Positions 1 through 7,210 of a stretch of DNA of 10,411 nt are shown piece by piece. Location: NCBI GenBank assembly GCA_002309675.1, contig DBXX01000085.1:879-11289 (forward strand), read 5' to 3'. The stretch's first letter is position 1; every line of letters starts with the position of its first letter. The DNA comes from Lachnospiraceae bacterium UBA1201. Its GTDB lineage: Bacteria; Bacillota; Clostridia; Lachnospirales; Lachnospiraceae. Under the pieces are notes generated by a model, which did no database searches, was not told where the DNA came from, and saw only the letters and a program-made list of their open reading frames with translations. The position numbers were made by a program, and so were the translations under genes.

Positions 1-2
1 CG

Positions 3-1385
3 ACCGAAGAGGTGAAGACCACGGAAGCGTCCGAAACGACCGATGTCGATAATACCACAGAAGCACCGGAGACGGAAGGGCCGCAGCCTACGGAGCCCGA
101 GACGACAGAGGCTACGAAGCCTGTTGAGACGGGAGAAGTGCGCCCGGTAACCGTTACGGTCGGGAAGAATGTGGAACTGGACTTATCTGAAGATGTCGGT
201 CAGGTAGTGCGGAAGGTCGTGGACAGTGACGGGTGTGCATATAATAGGAGAAACATTCATGTGTTTAAGGCCGACGAAGACGGCAACATATTTAGAGCGG
301 GTGGAAACAGCTTGGAAATGCTGGATGAAGCAGAGTACTGTGTGGATGTCGATACACTGATGAATGAAAAAACGAAGGCGCGGAAGGATTGCCCGGGAAT
401 CGTTCAATACTCCTTTGATCTCAAACGCTCCAAACTGAAAGGCATCTCGTTGCTGGAAGGTTGGGACGGAGATTTTGATAAGTTGGACCGGTATATGACG
501 AACGAGAACAGTTTTCTGACGTACAGACACAGATTGGCTCTGTTCAAAAACGGAAAAATCGTAACGACCGGTGAATTGAAGGAACAGTATGGCGATGAAG
601 CAGGTGTTTTGATCGATCGGTTTGGCGGAGACATCCGTAAGTATATCATGTCTCAGTATAATGTAGACGAGGAACAGGTGGATCGCTATACGAATAGGAT
701 TCTGTGCGGTTCCATGGATTTTTATATGCTTGTTGAGCGCTATGAGGCTATGCTTAAGGATGAGGCGATGGCACCCGACGCAGAAGATTTCCTGATGACC
801 GGAGCTTGCATGCAGGTAGCGATGCTCGATTGGGGATCGGGCGATGCAGATGTGACATATGGATCCATTTACTGGGACTGGAGTTTAAGTGATGATCCCG
901 CTCTGTCGATCGTGCTTCCCTGCTCTCATTATGAGTGTACAATGATCATGTCCTCCAGAACGGAAGAGGAAAAGGGGGACATCGCAAAGTTCAGATCGAT
1001 GAGCGGCGGCTGGAAGTATCTGTACTATACGGTCCCGGAGGGTTTCGAACCGGACGAGACGCGCGAGGCGGATCACATGATACAGGTATTTGAGGAAGAG
1101 GGACTCATTCTCGGGATGACAGCGGATAAAGGCGTATTGAACATAGTCATGGGCGACCCCACTCTGGGCTACTATGATGACAAACGGTTCCATTTCAGTG
1201 AAAGAAAGGGCGATGAAGGGGATTATACGATCGACAGGGATATATTGACCGTCATCGATCCGAGCGGGGAGTTTTCATTTGTGTTTCAGAGAATGACGGA
1301 AGAAGAACTGGAAAGGTTTAACAGTATGTCTACCGAAGAGATCCGGGCGGTCGTAAGACGGGCGCGGGCGCACGAGGACCGGTAG
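3..1385 (+). CDS. Unrecognised, probably exported protein with Thr/Glu/Pro-rich linker (5' end missing)
   Basis: The frame is open to the left edge, so the true start and any signal peptide lie outside the window; a GTG at 12 is the first in-window start-like codon but has no ribosome binding site. About the first 40 residues are a low-complexity stretch of Thr, Glu and Pro, the kind of spacer that follows a lipoprotein or signal-anchored N-terminus in Gram-positive surface proteins. The rest (about 415 residues) is acidic and soluble, with no membrane segment, cell-wall sorting motif or catalytic signature that I recognise. It has a few scattered cysteines. The last 100 residues alternate short beta-like strands and end in a charged helix; the pattern recalls small lipocalin-like tail domains of clostridial exported proteins, but this is only an impression. 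It lies 48 nt upstream of the next gene on the same strand and could be co-transcribed with it. Export is inferred; function is unknown. Confidence 0.75.
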   Translation, partial: TEEVKTTEASETTDVDNTTEAPETEGPQPTEPETTEATKPVETGEVRPVTVTVGKNVELDLSEDVGQVVRKVVDSDGCAYNRRNIHVFKADEDGNIFRAGGNSLEMLDEAEYCVDVDTLMNEKTKARKDCPGIVQYSFDLKRSKLKGISLLEGWDGDFDKLDRYMTNENSFLTYRHRLALFKNGKIVTTGELKEQYGDEAGVLIDRFGGDIRKYIMSQYNVDEEQVDRYTNRILCGSMDFYMLVERYEAMLKDEAMAPDAEDFLMTGACMQVAMLDWGSGDADVTYGSIYWDWSLSDDPALSIVLPCSHYECTMIMSSRTEEEKGDIAKFRSMSGGWKYLYYTVPEGFEPDETREADHMIQVFEEEGLILGMTADKGVLNIVMGDPTLGYYDDKRFHFSERKGDEGDYTIDRDILTVIDPSGEFSFVFQRMTEEELERFNSMSTEEIRAVVRRARAHEDR

Positions 1386-1418
1386 TATCGGTAGAGCCAT
1401 TTTATGGGGATGGGTTTG

Positions 1419-1427
1419 AGAGGAAGG
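1419..1427 (+). promoter_or_regulatory. Ribosome binding site that decides the start at 1434
   Basis: AGAGGAAGG lies 6 nt before ATG 1434. It sits inside the coding frame if the upstream in-frame ATG 1404 is used, and 1404 has no comparable site, so the later start is preferred. Confidence 0.6.
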
Positions 1428-1433
1428 AATGCT

Positions 1434-2138
1434 ATGTCTGTAAAACGTGTTACCAGAATCTTTTACATCGTGTTCGGCGTATGCTTTGTGCTCATGACCG
1501 GGATCATGGTGAAGGGTTTTCTGGATCAGAAGGCCGATGATAAGAAGCAGGTGGAACGGTACGAGAGCATGCTCAAAGAGGGCGGCAAGACGACGCTGAC
1601 GGATGAGATCCTCGAGGAGGATCATGATAAGTATGTGAAGGATGCGGCGAAAGGAAAGCAGACGTTCATTACGCTGCTGGTTTGCTTTGGCGCGGTCGTG
1701 GTCATGTTTGTGATCATGGCCATCTTTACCACGGTCATGCGGGCGCTCCAGGGGCGTCGTGAGGAACATGTGCTCATCGCATTGATCACGGTGATCTCGG
1801 TGATGTTCATCTTCGTGTCGGTGCTCGTTGTGACGATCACCTATATCGTGCCGAAACTCGCACAGTCCGATCCGTCGGAGGATGTGTATGCATTTGCCAG
1901 ATTAAACATCGAGAAGACGGAGGAGAAGCGAGAGGTGGTAACGACCGGATCCGGGGATAACCGTACCACCGAGACGCGGATCACCTACTATCTGATCGAG
2001 GACAATGGACGGCAGCACTCCGTATCGAAATTGATGTTCGAGCGCTTCGTCGGAGCAGGAACTTACTACGCCGGGATGACCGATAAGGGCAATATATTCT
2101 CGGTATATCCGGGTGTGTATTTCGAACTGGAGAAGTAA
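1434..2138 (+). CDS. Three-helix membrane protein with extracytoplasmic C-terminal domain, unknown function
   Basis: A 234-residue protein. ATG 1434 is chosen over the in-frame ATG 1404 because a good ribosome binding site stands just before it. Three hydrophobic segments are visible at about residues 7-28, 76-101 and 110-140. The N-terminus (Lys4, Arg5, Arg8) and the short loop between segments 2 and 3 (Arg-rich) are positive, so both should be cytoplasmic. This places the 29-75 loop and the 95-residue tail outside the membrane. The tail is polar and ends in a Gly/Tyr-rich strand pattern (G-T-Y-Y-A-G, then N-I-F-S-V-Y-P) that looks like a compact beta domain. I do not recognise the family. 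The gene stops 13 nt before the TetR-type gene, so the two are probably on one transcript. Membrane location is well supported; function is not known, and a link to the downstream export cassette is only suggested by position. Confidence 0.8.
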   Translation: MSVKRVTRIFYIVFGVCFVLMTGIMVKGFLDQKADDKKQVERYESMLKEGGKTTLTDEILEEDHDKYVKDAAKGKQTFITLLVCFGAVVVMFVIMAIFTTVMRALQGRREEHVLIALITVISVMFIFVSVLVVTITYIVPKLAQSDPSEDVYAFARLNIEKTEEKREVVTTGSGDNRTTETRITYYLIEDNGRQHSVSKLMFERFVGAGTYYAGMTDKGNIFSVYPGVYFELEK

Positions 2139-2151
2139 GAAGGAGAACACG

Positions 2152-2703
2152 ATGTCTGTATTCACAAAAAGAGAGATCAAAAATACGTTTCTGGAGATGC
2201 TGGAGGAGCGGCCGCTCAACCAGATCACGGTCAAGGAGCTGACGCAGCAGTGCGGCATTAACCGAAACTCGTTTTACTATCATTATCAGGACATTCCGGC
2301 ACTGATCGAGGAGATCGTGACTGAGAACGCGGACGAGATCATCCGTGAGTACAGCTCCATCGACTCTATGCAGACCGGGCTGAACGCGGTGCTGAGTTTC
2401 GTATCTGCGAAGCGGAAGGCCATCCTGCATATTTACAATTCCATCAACCGCGATATCTTTGAGCGGGATCTGTGGAAGGTGTGCGACTATGTGGTCACGC
2501 AGTATTTGGGACCGATCCTGGCGGGCAGCCCGCTGAGTGAACTGGATCGGGAGGTCGTCATAAAATTTTATAAATGTGAATGCTTCGGTTTCGCCATGGA
2601 CTGGCTGAACAACGGCATGGAGGACAGCTCGCAGGCGCAGGCGGAGATCGACCGTTTCTGCGAGTACCAGATGCGGTTATTCTCCCTTTTGCTATTGCAA
2701 TAG
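2152..2703 (+). CDS. TetR/AcrR-family transcriptional regulator
   Basis: A 183-residue protein of normal length for the family. It starts at ATG 2152, 6 nt after AGGAG (2141-2145); an upstream in-frame codon at 2113 would overlap the previous gene and has no such site. Residues 5-47 form the typical N-terminal DNA-binding unit: a first helix (KNTFLEML), then T-V-K-E-L and the turn C-G-I-N-R, leading into the recognition helix with the family hallmark S-F-Y-Y-H-Y-Q-D at 40-47. The C-terminal part (about 60-183) is helical, as expected for ligand binding and dimerisation, and resembles the TetR_C_7-type regulators common in Firmicutes. Family members usually repress their neighbours and release DNA on ligand binding. 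The MMPL permease gene starts 163 nt downstream on the same strand, with a long palindrome between, so it is the likely target. The ligand cannot be predicted. Confidence 0.93.
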   Translation: MSVFTKREIKNTFLEMLEERPLNQITVKELTQQCGINRNSFYYHYQDIPALIEEIVTENADEIIREYSSIDSMQTGLNAVLSFVSAKRKAILHIYNSINRDIFERDLWKVCDYVVTQYLGPILAGSPLSELDREVVIKFYKCECFGFAMDWLNNGMEDSSQAQAEIDRFCEYQMRLFSLLLLQ

Positions 2704-2726
2704 AACGGTCCCAAACGTCACATTTT

Positions 2727-2779
2727 TGGGCAAAACAGGTCGCGTGCCTAAATTTTAGGCATGCGACCTATTTTGCCTA
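2727..2779. promoter_or_regulatory. Long imperfect palindrome between regulator and permease genes (operator or terminator)
   Basis: The core at 2737-2769 has arms AGGTCGCGTGCCTAAA and TTTAGGCATGCGACCT around a single central T, with one G/T mismatch. Beyond one C/A mismatch the symmetry continues through GGCAAAA (2729-2735) and TTTTGCC (2771-2777), giving 24-base arms with two mismatches; it frays with a G/T and a T/A pair out to 2727 and 2779. A weak promoter-like pair, TTGGGC (2726-2731) and TAAATT (2749-2754) with a 17-base spacer, lies inside it. Its position makes it a candidate operator for the TetR-type regulator. As RNA it would also form a strong hairpin preceded by AAAA and followed by only four Ts, so a weak, possibly bidirectional terminator for the regulator gene is the main alternative. 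Confidence 0.6.
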
Positions 2780-2855
2780 TTGGCGGGAGGAAAGAGGTGC
2801 GATAAAGTAGTAACGGTCAATGAAATTAAGAAAAGCGCCCAAAGGAACCAGGCGC

Positions 2856-2863
2856 AGGAAAGG
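2856..2863 (+). promoter_or_regulatory. Ribosome binding site used to place the permease start
   Basis: AGGAAAGG ends 3 nt before ATG 2867 and 12 nt before a second in-frame ATG at 2876; its AGGA part is 7 nt from 2867. Either ATG is possible. A TTG at 2780 would extend the protein by 29 residues but has no ribosome binding site and falls in the palindrome. Confidence 0.5.
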
Positions 2864-2866
2864 AAA

Positions 2867-4996
2867 ATGCAAAAGATGAGATTTGCAAAAACGATCGTTA
2901 AATACCGTGTTGTGATCCTGCTGTTGACCGTGGCCCTGCTGGTGCCGGCGGTGTTCGGATACGTGAACACGCGTGTGAACTACGATATGCTCAACTACCT
3001 TCCGAAGGACATGGAGACCGTGATCGGACAGGAAGAACTGATGAACGACTTCGGAAAGGGAGCGTTCTCGATGGTCATCCTGGAAAACATGTCCGTTCGT
3101 GACGTTACGAAACTGAAGGCCGCGATCGAGCAGGTGGAACATGTGGACTCCGTGGTGTGGTACGACAGCATCGCGGATGTCTCGGTACCGCTCGAGATCC
3201 TGCCGAACAGCCTGTATTCGGCGTTCAACACCGATCATTCCACGATGATGGCGGTGTTCTTCGACAGTTCGACATCCGCGGATGTCACGATGGACGCCAT
3301 CCACGAGATCCGAAAAGTAGCGGGCAAGCAGTGCTTCGTATCCGGCCTGTCCGCCATGGTCACCGACCTGAAGGACATCTGCGAAAAGGAGGAGCCGATC
3401 TACGTCGCCGTGGCTGTCGCTTTGGCGCTGCTGGCCATGATGCTTCTGTTAGATAACTGGCTCGTTCCGTTCGTCTTCCTGGCATCCATTGGAATGATGA
3501 TCATCCTGAACCTGGGAACGAACATCTTCCTGGGCGAGATCTCCTATATAACCAAGGCACTGTCGGCCGTTCTGCAGCTGGCAGTCACGATGGACTACTC
3601 GATCTTCCTGTGGCACAGTTACCATGAGACGCTCGAGCGCGCCGGCGCGAAAACGGCGGATCACAGCGTGAAAGAGGAAGCCATGGCACAGGCCATCCAC
3701 AACACGCTGACCAGCGTGGTCGGAAGCTCCGTGACCACGATCGCCGGATTCATTGCCCTGTGTTTCATGACATTTACCATGGGACGCGACCTGGGTATCG
3801 TAATGGCGAAAGGCGTCGTACTCGGCGTGATCGGCTGCGTCACCGTGCTGCCGGCCATGATCCTGATTTTGGATAAGCCGCTGTCGAAAATGATGCACCG
3901 GCCGCTGATCCCGAAGACCGATAAGCTCTCCGGAGGCATCGTGAAGATATTTCCGGTGTTCCTCGTGATCTTCGTAGCCGTGACGATCCCGGCCTTTATC
4001 GGATATAACAAAACGCAAAATGAAGTTTACTATGATATCGCGGATTCGTTGCCCGCAGATCTGGACCACGCGGTGGCGAACCGGAAGTTGAAGGACGACT
4101 TCCACGTGGCCACGACGCACATGTTGCTGGTCGATGCGAACCTGTCCGCGAAAAATACACGCGCCATGATCCGAGAGATGGAGGATGTGGACGGCATCAA
4201 ATACGTGCTGGGCATGGACTCGCTGATCGGTGCGGGCGTGCCGCAGGAGATCCTTCCGAAGTCAGTCACGTCGCTGCTGCAAAGCGATAACCGGAAAATG
4301 CTGCTGGTAAACTCGGAGCACCGGGTGGCCAGCGACGCGGTCAATGCGCAGATCACCGAGCTGAACCGGATCCTGAAGAGCTACGACCCGACGGGCATGC
4401 TGATCGGCGAGGCGCCGTGCATGAAGGATCTGATCGAGACGACCGACCGGGATTTCCGCGTGGTAAATCTGATCTCCATCGTGGCCATCTTCGTGATCAT
4501 CGCCCTGGTGGAGCAGAGCATCTCCCTGCCGTTTTTGCTAATCGCGATCATCGAGGCGGCCATCTTCATCAACCTGGGCATGTCGCACTATCTGGGCGAA
4601 AGCCTTCCGTTTATAGCCCCGATCTGCATCAGTACGATCCAGTTGGGCGCGACCGTGGACTATGCGATCCTGATGACGACTCGGTATAAGCGGGAGCGGA
4701 CCACCGGCTGCGCGAAGGCCGACGCTGTAAAGACGGCGCTTTCAAAATCCATCCCTTCGATCCTGGTATCGGGTATGGGCCTGTTTTCGGCCACCTTCGG
4801 CGTGGCGGTCTATTCGGACATCGACATGATCCGTTCTCTGTGCATCCTGCTGGCGCGTGGCGCCGTGATCAGTGTGGTCATGGTCGTGGTCATGCTTCCG
4901 GCCATGCTGATGCTGGCGGACGGACTGATCCGGAAAACAACACTGGGGATGAAGACAAAGGACGAGGCTGCACAGACGCAGTTGCATGAGAATTGA
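2867..4996 (+). CDS. MMPL/RND-superfamily transporter permease
   Basis: A 709-residue membrane protein with the two-fold repeated layout of MMPL-type RND transporters. Each half has one membrane helix (residues about 12-33 and about 361-380), a large extracytoplasmic domain, then a bundle of five helices. The central Asp-Tyr pairs thought to carry protons in this family are present in both halves: V-T-M-D-Y at D243/Y244 and A-T-V-D-Y at D598/Y599. Members use the proton gradient to move lipids, drugs or other hydrophobic compounds out of the cell. About 700 residues is usual for compact Firmicutes members without a long C-terminal tail. The start at ATG 2867 is based on the nearby AGGAAAGG. 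The stop is 15 nt before the start of the heptad-repeat protein gene, so the two are almost surely one operon, probably controlled by the preceding TetR-type regulator. No membrane fusion protein or outer-membrane channel is near, as expected for a Gram-positive. Substrate unknown. Confidence 0.93.
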   Translation: MQKMRFAKTIVKYRVVILLLTVALLVPAVFGYVNTRVNYDMLNYLPKDMETVIGQEELMNDFGKGAFSMVILENMSVRDVTKLKAAIEQVEHVDSVVWYDSIADVSVPLEILPNSLYSAFNTDHSTMMAVFFDSSTSADVTMDAIHEIRKVAGKQCFVSGLSAMVTDLKDICEKEEPIYVAVAVALALLAMMLLLDNWLVPFVFLASIGMMIILNLGTNIFLGEISYITKALSAVLQLAVTMDYSIFLWHSYHETLERAGAKTADHSVKEEAMAQAIHNTLTSVVGSSVTTIAGFIALCFMTFTMGRDLGIVMAKGVVLGVIGCVTVLPAMILILDKPLSKMMHRPLIPKTDKLSGGIVKIFPVFLVIFVAVTIPAFIGYNKTQNEVYYDIADSLPADLDHAVANRKLKDDFHVATTHMLLVDANLSAKNTRAMIREMEDVDGIKYVLGMDSLIGAGVPQEILPKSVTSLLQSDNRKMLLVNSEHRVASDAVNAQITELNRILKSYDPTGMLIGEAPCMKDLIETTDRDFRVVNLISIVAIFVIIALVEQSISLPFLLIAIIEAAIFINLGMSHYLGESLPFIAPICISTIQLGATVDYAILMTTRYKRERTTGCAKADAVKTALSKSIPSILVSGMGLFSATFGVAVYSDIDMIRSLCILLARGAVISVVMVVVMLPAMLMLADGLIRKTTLGMKTKDEAAQTQLHEN

Positions 4997-4997
4997 C

Positions 4998-5004
4998 GGA
5001 GGAG
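4998..5004 (+). promoter_or_regulatory. Ribosome binding site deciding the start at 5012
   Basis: GGAGGAG lies 7 nt before ATG 5012 but only 1 nt before the in-frame ATG 5006, so 5012 is the better start. It directly follows the stop codon of the permease gene. Confidence 0.65.
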
Positions 5005-5011
5005 AATGAGC

Positions 5012-7099
5012 ATGAGAAAGATAAAGACAGGAATTATTTCCGCAGGATTGTGTGCGGCCCTGATTGCATCCGGTATGCAGATGGGGCAGCGGGTGAAGGC
5101 GGACGAAGCCGAAACGACGGCCATGGAGACCGTGACCGTTGATACGAAGGATATTGAAACGCAGGTCGGCGATGTAGAGGCCGACGGGACAGAGCAGTTG
5201 GGTCAGGATCCGACGGATCTGCTTAGCGCCCTGCTTCTCGGGGGCACGGTGAAGAGAAGCGAGCCCACGAAGGAGGAGACGGTCTATGTGATCGCCGACG
5301 CTGAAGGCGGCGCACAGAAGGTGATCGTCAGCGACTGGATCAAAAACGTTCAGAAAAGCGAGAAACTGAACGACCGCACGGAACTTGCGAACGTGGAAAA
5401 TGTAAAGGGTGACGAGACATTTACCGCGGACGGAAACGACTGTGTCTGGGACGCAAAGGGAGCGGATATCAGTTACCGGGGAACGACCAATAAGGAGGTT
5501 CCGGTCGGCGTGAAGATCACTTACGAGCTGGACGGTCAGGTCGTGACGCCGCAGGAGCTTCACGGCAGATCCGGTCATGTGGTCATGCGGTTTGACTACG
5601 AGAATAAGACGAAGCAGGAAGTGACCGTCGGCGGGAAGAAGGAGAACATGTATGTTCCGTTCCTGATGCTGACCGGCGTGATCTTGGATGACGACCGCTT
5701 CACAAATATCACAGCGCCGGGCTGCAAACTGATCAATGACGGTTCGCGCACCGTGGCCATCGGCATCGCGCTTCCGGGTCTGCAGGAGAACCTGGGAATC
5801 GACCCGGAGAAGATCTCGATCCCCGAGTCCTTAGTGATCGAGGCAGATGTGAAGGAGTTCAGCCTGGCCATGACCGTGACCGTGGCTACAAACGAGATGT
5901 TCGGTAATCTGGAGAACCTCGATATCAAGGATCTGGATACGCTGAGCGCTTCGATGGAGCAGCTCACGAATGGCATGGATCAGCTTTGCGAAGGTGCGGG
6001 AACACTGCGCGACAGCCTGAAGACCCTGCAGGATAAATCCGGCGATCTGGAGAGCGGCGTCGTGAAACTGGCCGACGGTTCGGTGGCGCTGAAGAACGGT
6101 CTGGCGCAGGCCAATACCGGCGCGGGTCAGTTGTCAGAAGGTGCCGGAGCGTTGAAGGAAGGCGCGGATCAGTTAAAGAGCGGGGCCGATGCCCTGGCGG
6201 AGGGTGTAGGCAAACTCGCCGACGGTACGGCGCAGGTGGATGCCGGCGCGGCGCAGCTCAGTGACGGTGCAGGAAAACTGCAAGCCGGCCTGGATACCCT
6301 CGCAGGAAACAATGAGAGCCTCATGGGCGGGGCCGGACAGGTGTTCGACAGCTTGCTGGCTACCGCGGAAAAGCAGTTAAAGGAAGCCGGCGCGGAGATC
6401 CCGAAACTTACGAAGGAGAACTACGCGAGCGTACTGGATGCCACGGCCGATACCCTGAAGAAAGGCGCGGCTGCCTATGCTCAGGCAGACCCGCAGACCG
6501 CGGCCGTATACCAGGCAAAGGCGCAGGCCGTAGCGGAGTTGAAGGCGTCATTGGATGGCTACAATACATTTTATGCAGGACTTAAGAACTACACCGACGG
6601 TGTGGCCGAATCCGCAAAGGGAGCAGAAAGCCTGAAGACCGGCGTCGACTCGCTGAAGGACGGGCTCGGTTCCGTAAAGGAAGGCGCGACCGCGTTAAAG
6701 GACGGGGCCGATACCCTGAAGGGCGGAATGAAGGATCTGGATGAAGGCGCGGCTGCGCTGAAGACCGGCGCGGACAGCTTAAAGGATGGCACCGGATCCT
6801 TGCTTGCCGGAGCAGATCAGTTAAGCGGCGGTCTGGGCGAATTAAAGAGCAACATTCCCGCACTGAAGGTCGGCGTGCTGCTTCTGTACAACGGTTCGTC
6901 GAAGTTAGCCGACGGCCTGAACGAATTCAATGAAAAAGGCATTGAACAGCTCACACAGGCAGTTGAAGGCGAGCTGCAGGGCCTGATCGAGCGGACCCGC
7001 GCCATGGGCAGCCTGTCCGCAGAGTATTACAACTTCGCAGGCATAGCCGACGGCATGAAGGGCCAGGTAAAATTCATTATCCGTACAGACGAGATCTGA
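5012..7099 (+). CDS. Secreted Leu-x-x-Gly heptad-repeat protein, YhgE/Pip-like, permease partner
   Basis: A 695-residue protein. The N-terminus has Arg/Lys followed by a hydrophobic stretch and a plausible signal peptidase site near residue 30 (V-K-A-D-E). Residues about 85-310 look like a beta-rich globular region. Then come two blocks of x-x-x-Leu-x-x-Gly heptads (about 315-440 and 526-613), the repeat known from YhgE/Pip proteins and from the outer loops of some large MMPL transporters. They should form long coiled-coil-like helices. The segment between them (about 441-525) is Ala-rich and helical. Unlike YhgE, there is no C-terminal membrane domain; the chain ends in a short polar tail (V-K-F-I-I-R-T). 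So it is probably released or held at the membrane by its signal sequence or by the permease. It is the last gene of the cassette, 15 nt after the permease gene. A role as extracytoplasmic partner of the permease is inferred from operon structure and from fusions of similar repeats to MMPL proteins. Substrate and exact task are unknown. Confidence 0.85.
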   Translation: MRKIKTGIISAGLCAALIASGMQMGQRVKADEAETTAMETVTVDTKDIETQVGDVEADGTEQLGQDPTDLLSALLLGGTVKRSEPTKEETVYVIADAEGGAQKVIVSDWIKNVQKSEKLNDRTELANVENVKGDETFTADGNDCVWDAKGADISYRGTTNKEVPVGVKITYELDGQVVTPQELHGRSGHVVMRFDYENKTKQEVTVGGKKENMYVPFLMLTGVILDDDRFTNITAPGCKLINDGSRTVAIGIALPGLQENLGIDPEKISIPESLVIEADVKEFSLAMTVTVATNEMFGNLENLDIKDLDTLSASMEQLTNGMDQLCEGAGTLRDSLKTLQDKSGDLESGVVKLADGSVALKNGLAQANTGAGQLSEGAGALKEGADQLKSGADALAEGVGKLADGTAQVDAGAAQLSDGAGKLQAGLDTLAGNNESLMGGAGQVFDSLLATAEKQLKEAGAEIPKLTKENYASVLDATADTLKKGAAAYAQADPQTAAVYQAKAQAVAELKASLDGYNTFYAGLKNYTDGVAESAKGAESLKTGVDSLKDGLGSVKEGATALKDGADTLKGGMKDLDEGAAALKTGADSLKDGTGSLLAGADQLSGGLGELKSNIPALKVGVLLLYNGSSKLADGLNEFNEKGIEQLTQAVEGELQGLIERTRAMGSLSAEYYNFAGIADGMKGQVKFIIRTDEI
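5954..6850 (+). repeat. Two arrays of 21-bp coding repeats encoding Leu-x-x-Gly heptads
   Basis: Within the secreted protein gene, about 5954-6330 and 6590-6850 encode runs of seven-residue units with Leu at position 4 and Gly at position 7, often as K-x-G-A-x-x-L. Several units are close at the DNA level (for example AAGGAAGGCGCG near 6156 and again near 6679), so slippage or recombination between units could change array length. The segment between is not repetitive. Confidence 0.75.
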
Positions 7100-7108
7100 T
7101 CGGAGACA

Positions 7109-7137
7109 TTGACGCTTCCGTTCAAAAATGGTATAAT
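7109..7137 (+). promoter_or_regulatory. Sigma-A-type promoter of the desulfoferrodoxin gene
   Basis: TTGACG (7109-7114) and TATAAT (7132-7137) are separated by exactly 17 bases, matching the vegetative consensus at 11 of 12 positions. Transcription should begin near 7144, leaving a leader of about 65 nt before ATG 7211. I see no PerR- or Fur-like palindrome overlapping it. Confidence 0.85.
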
Positions 7138-7210
7138 CTGGACTAGGATTTGAACACGAACCCGGAAATGTAACGATAGATCAAAACCATAGTATGAACG
7201 GAGGTATTTT

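Noticed and set aside
1404..1433. Longer start for the three-helix membrane protein at ATG 1404
   Set aside because: No ribosome binding site in front of it, whereas the start at 1434 has AGAGGAAGG at the right distance.
3449..4120. 223-codon open frame on the - strand inside the permease gene
   Set aside because: Same reason: His- and Asp-rich shadow of the permease reading frame with no domain of its own.
4742..5578. 278-codon open frame on the - strand across the permease/heptad gene junction
   Set aside because: It is antisense to two well-supported genes, rich in His, Arg and Leu as expected from the complement of GC-rich third positions, has no recognisable domain, and spans an operon junction.
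5954..6850. Tandem repeats as a CRISPR-like or non-coding array
   Set aside because: The units stay in frame, vary at synonymous and surface positions and encode regular Leu-x-x-Gly heptads, so they are protein repeats.
7138..7210. Possible riboswitch or PerR/Fur site in the desulfoferrodoxin leader
   Set aside because: The leader is only about 65 nt with no stable stem or recognised aptamer pattern, and I find no PerR- or Fur-like inverted repeat.
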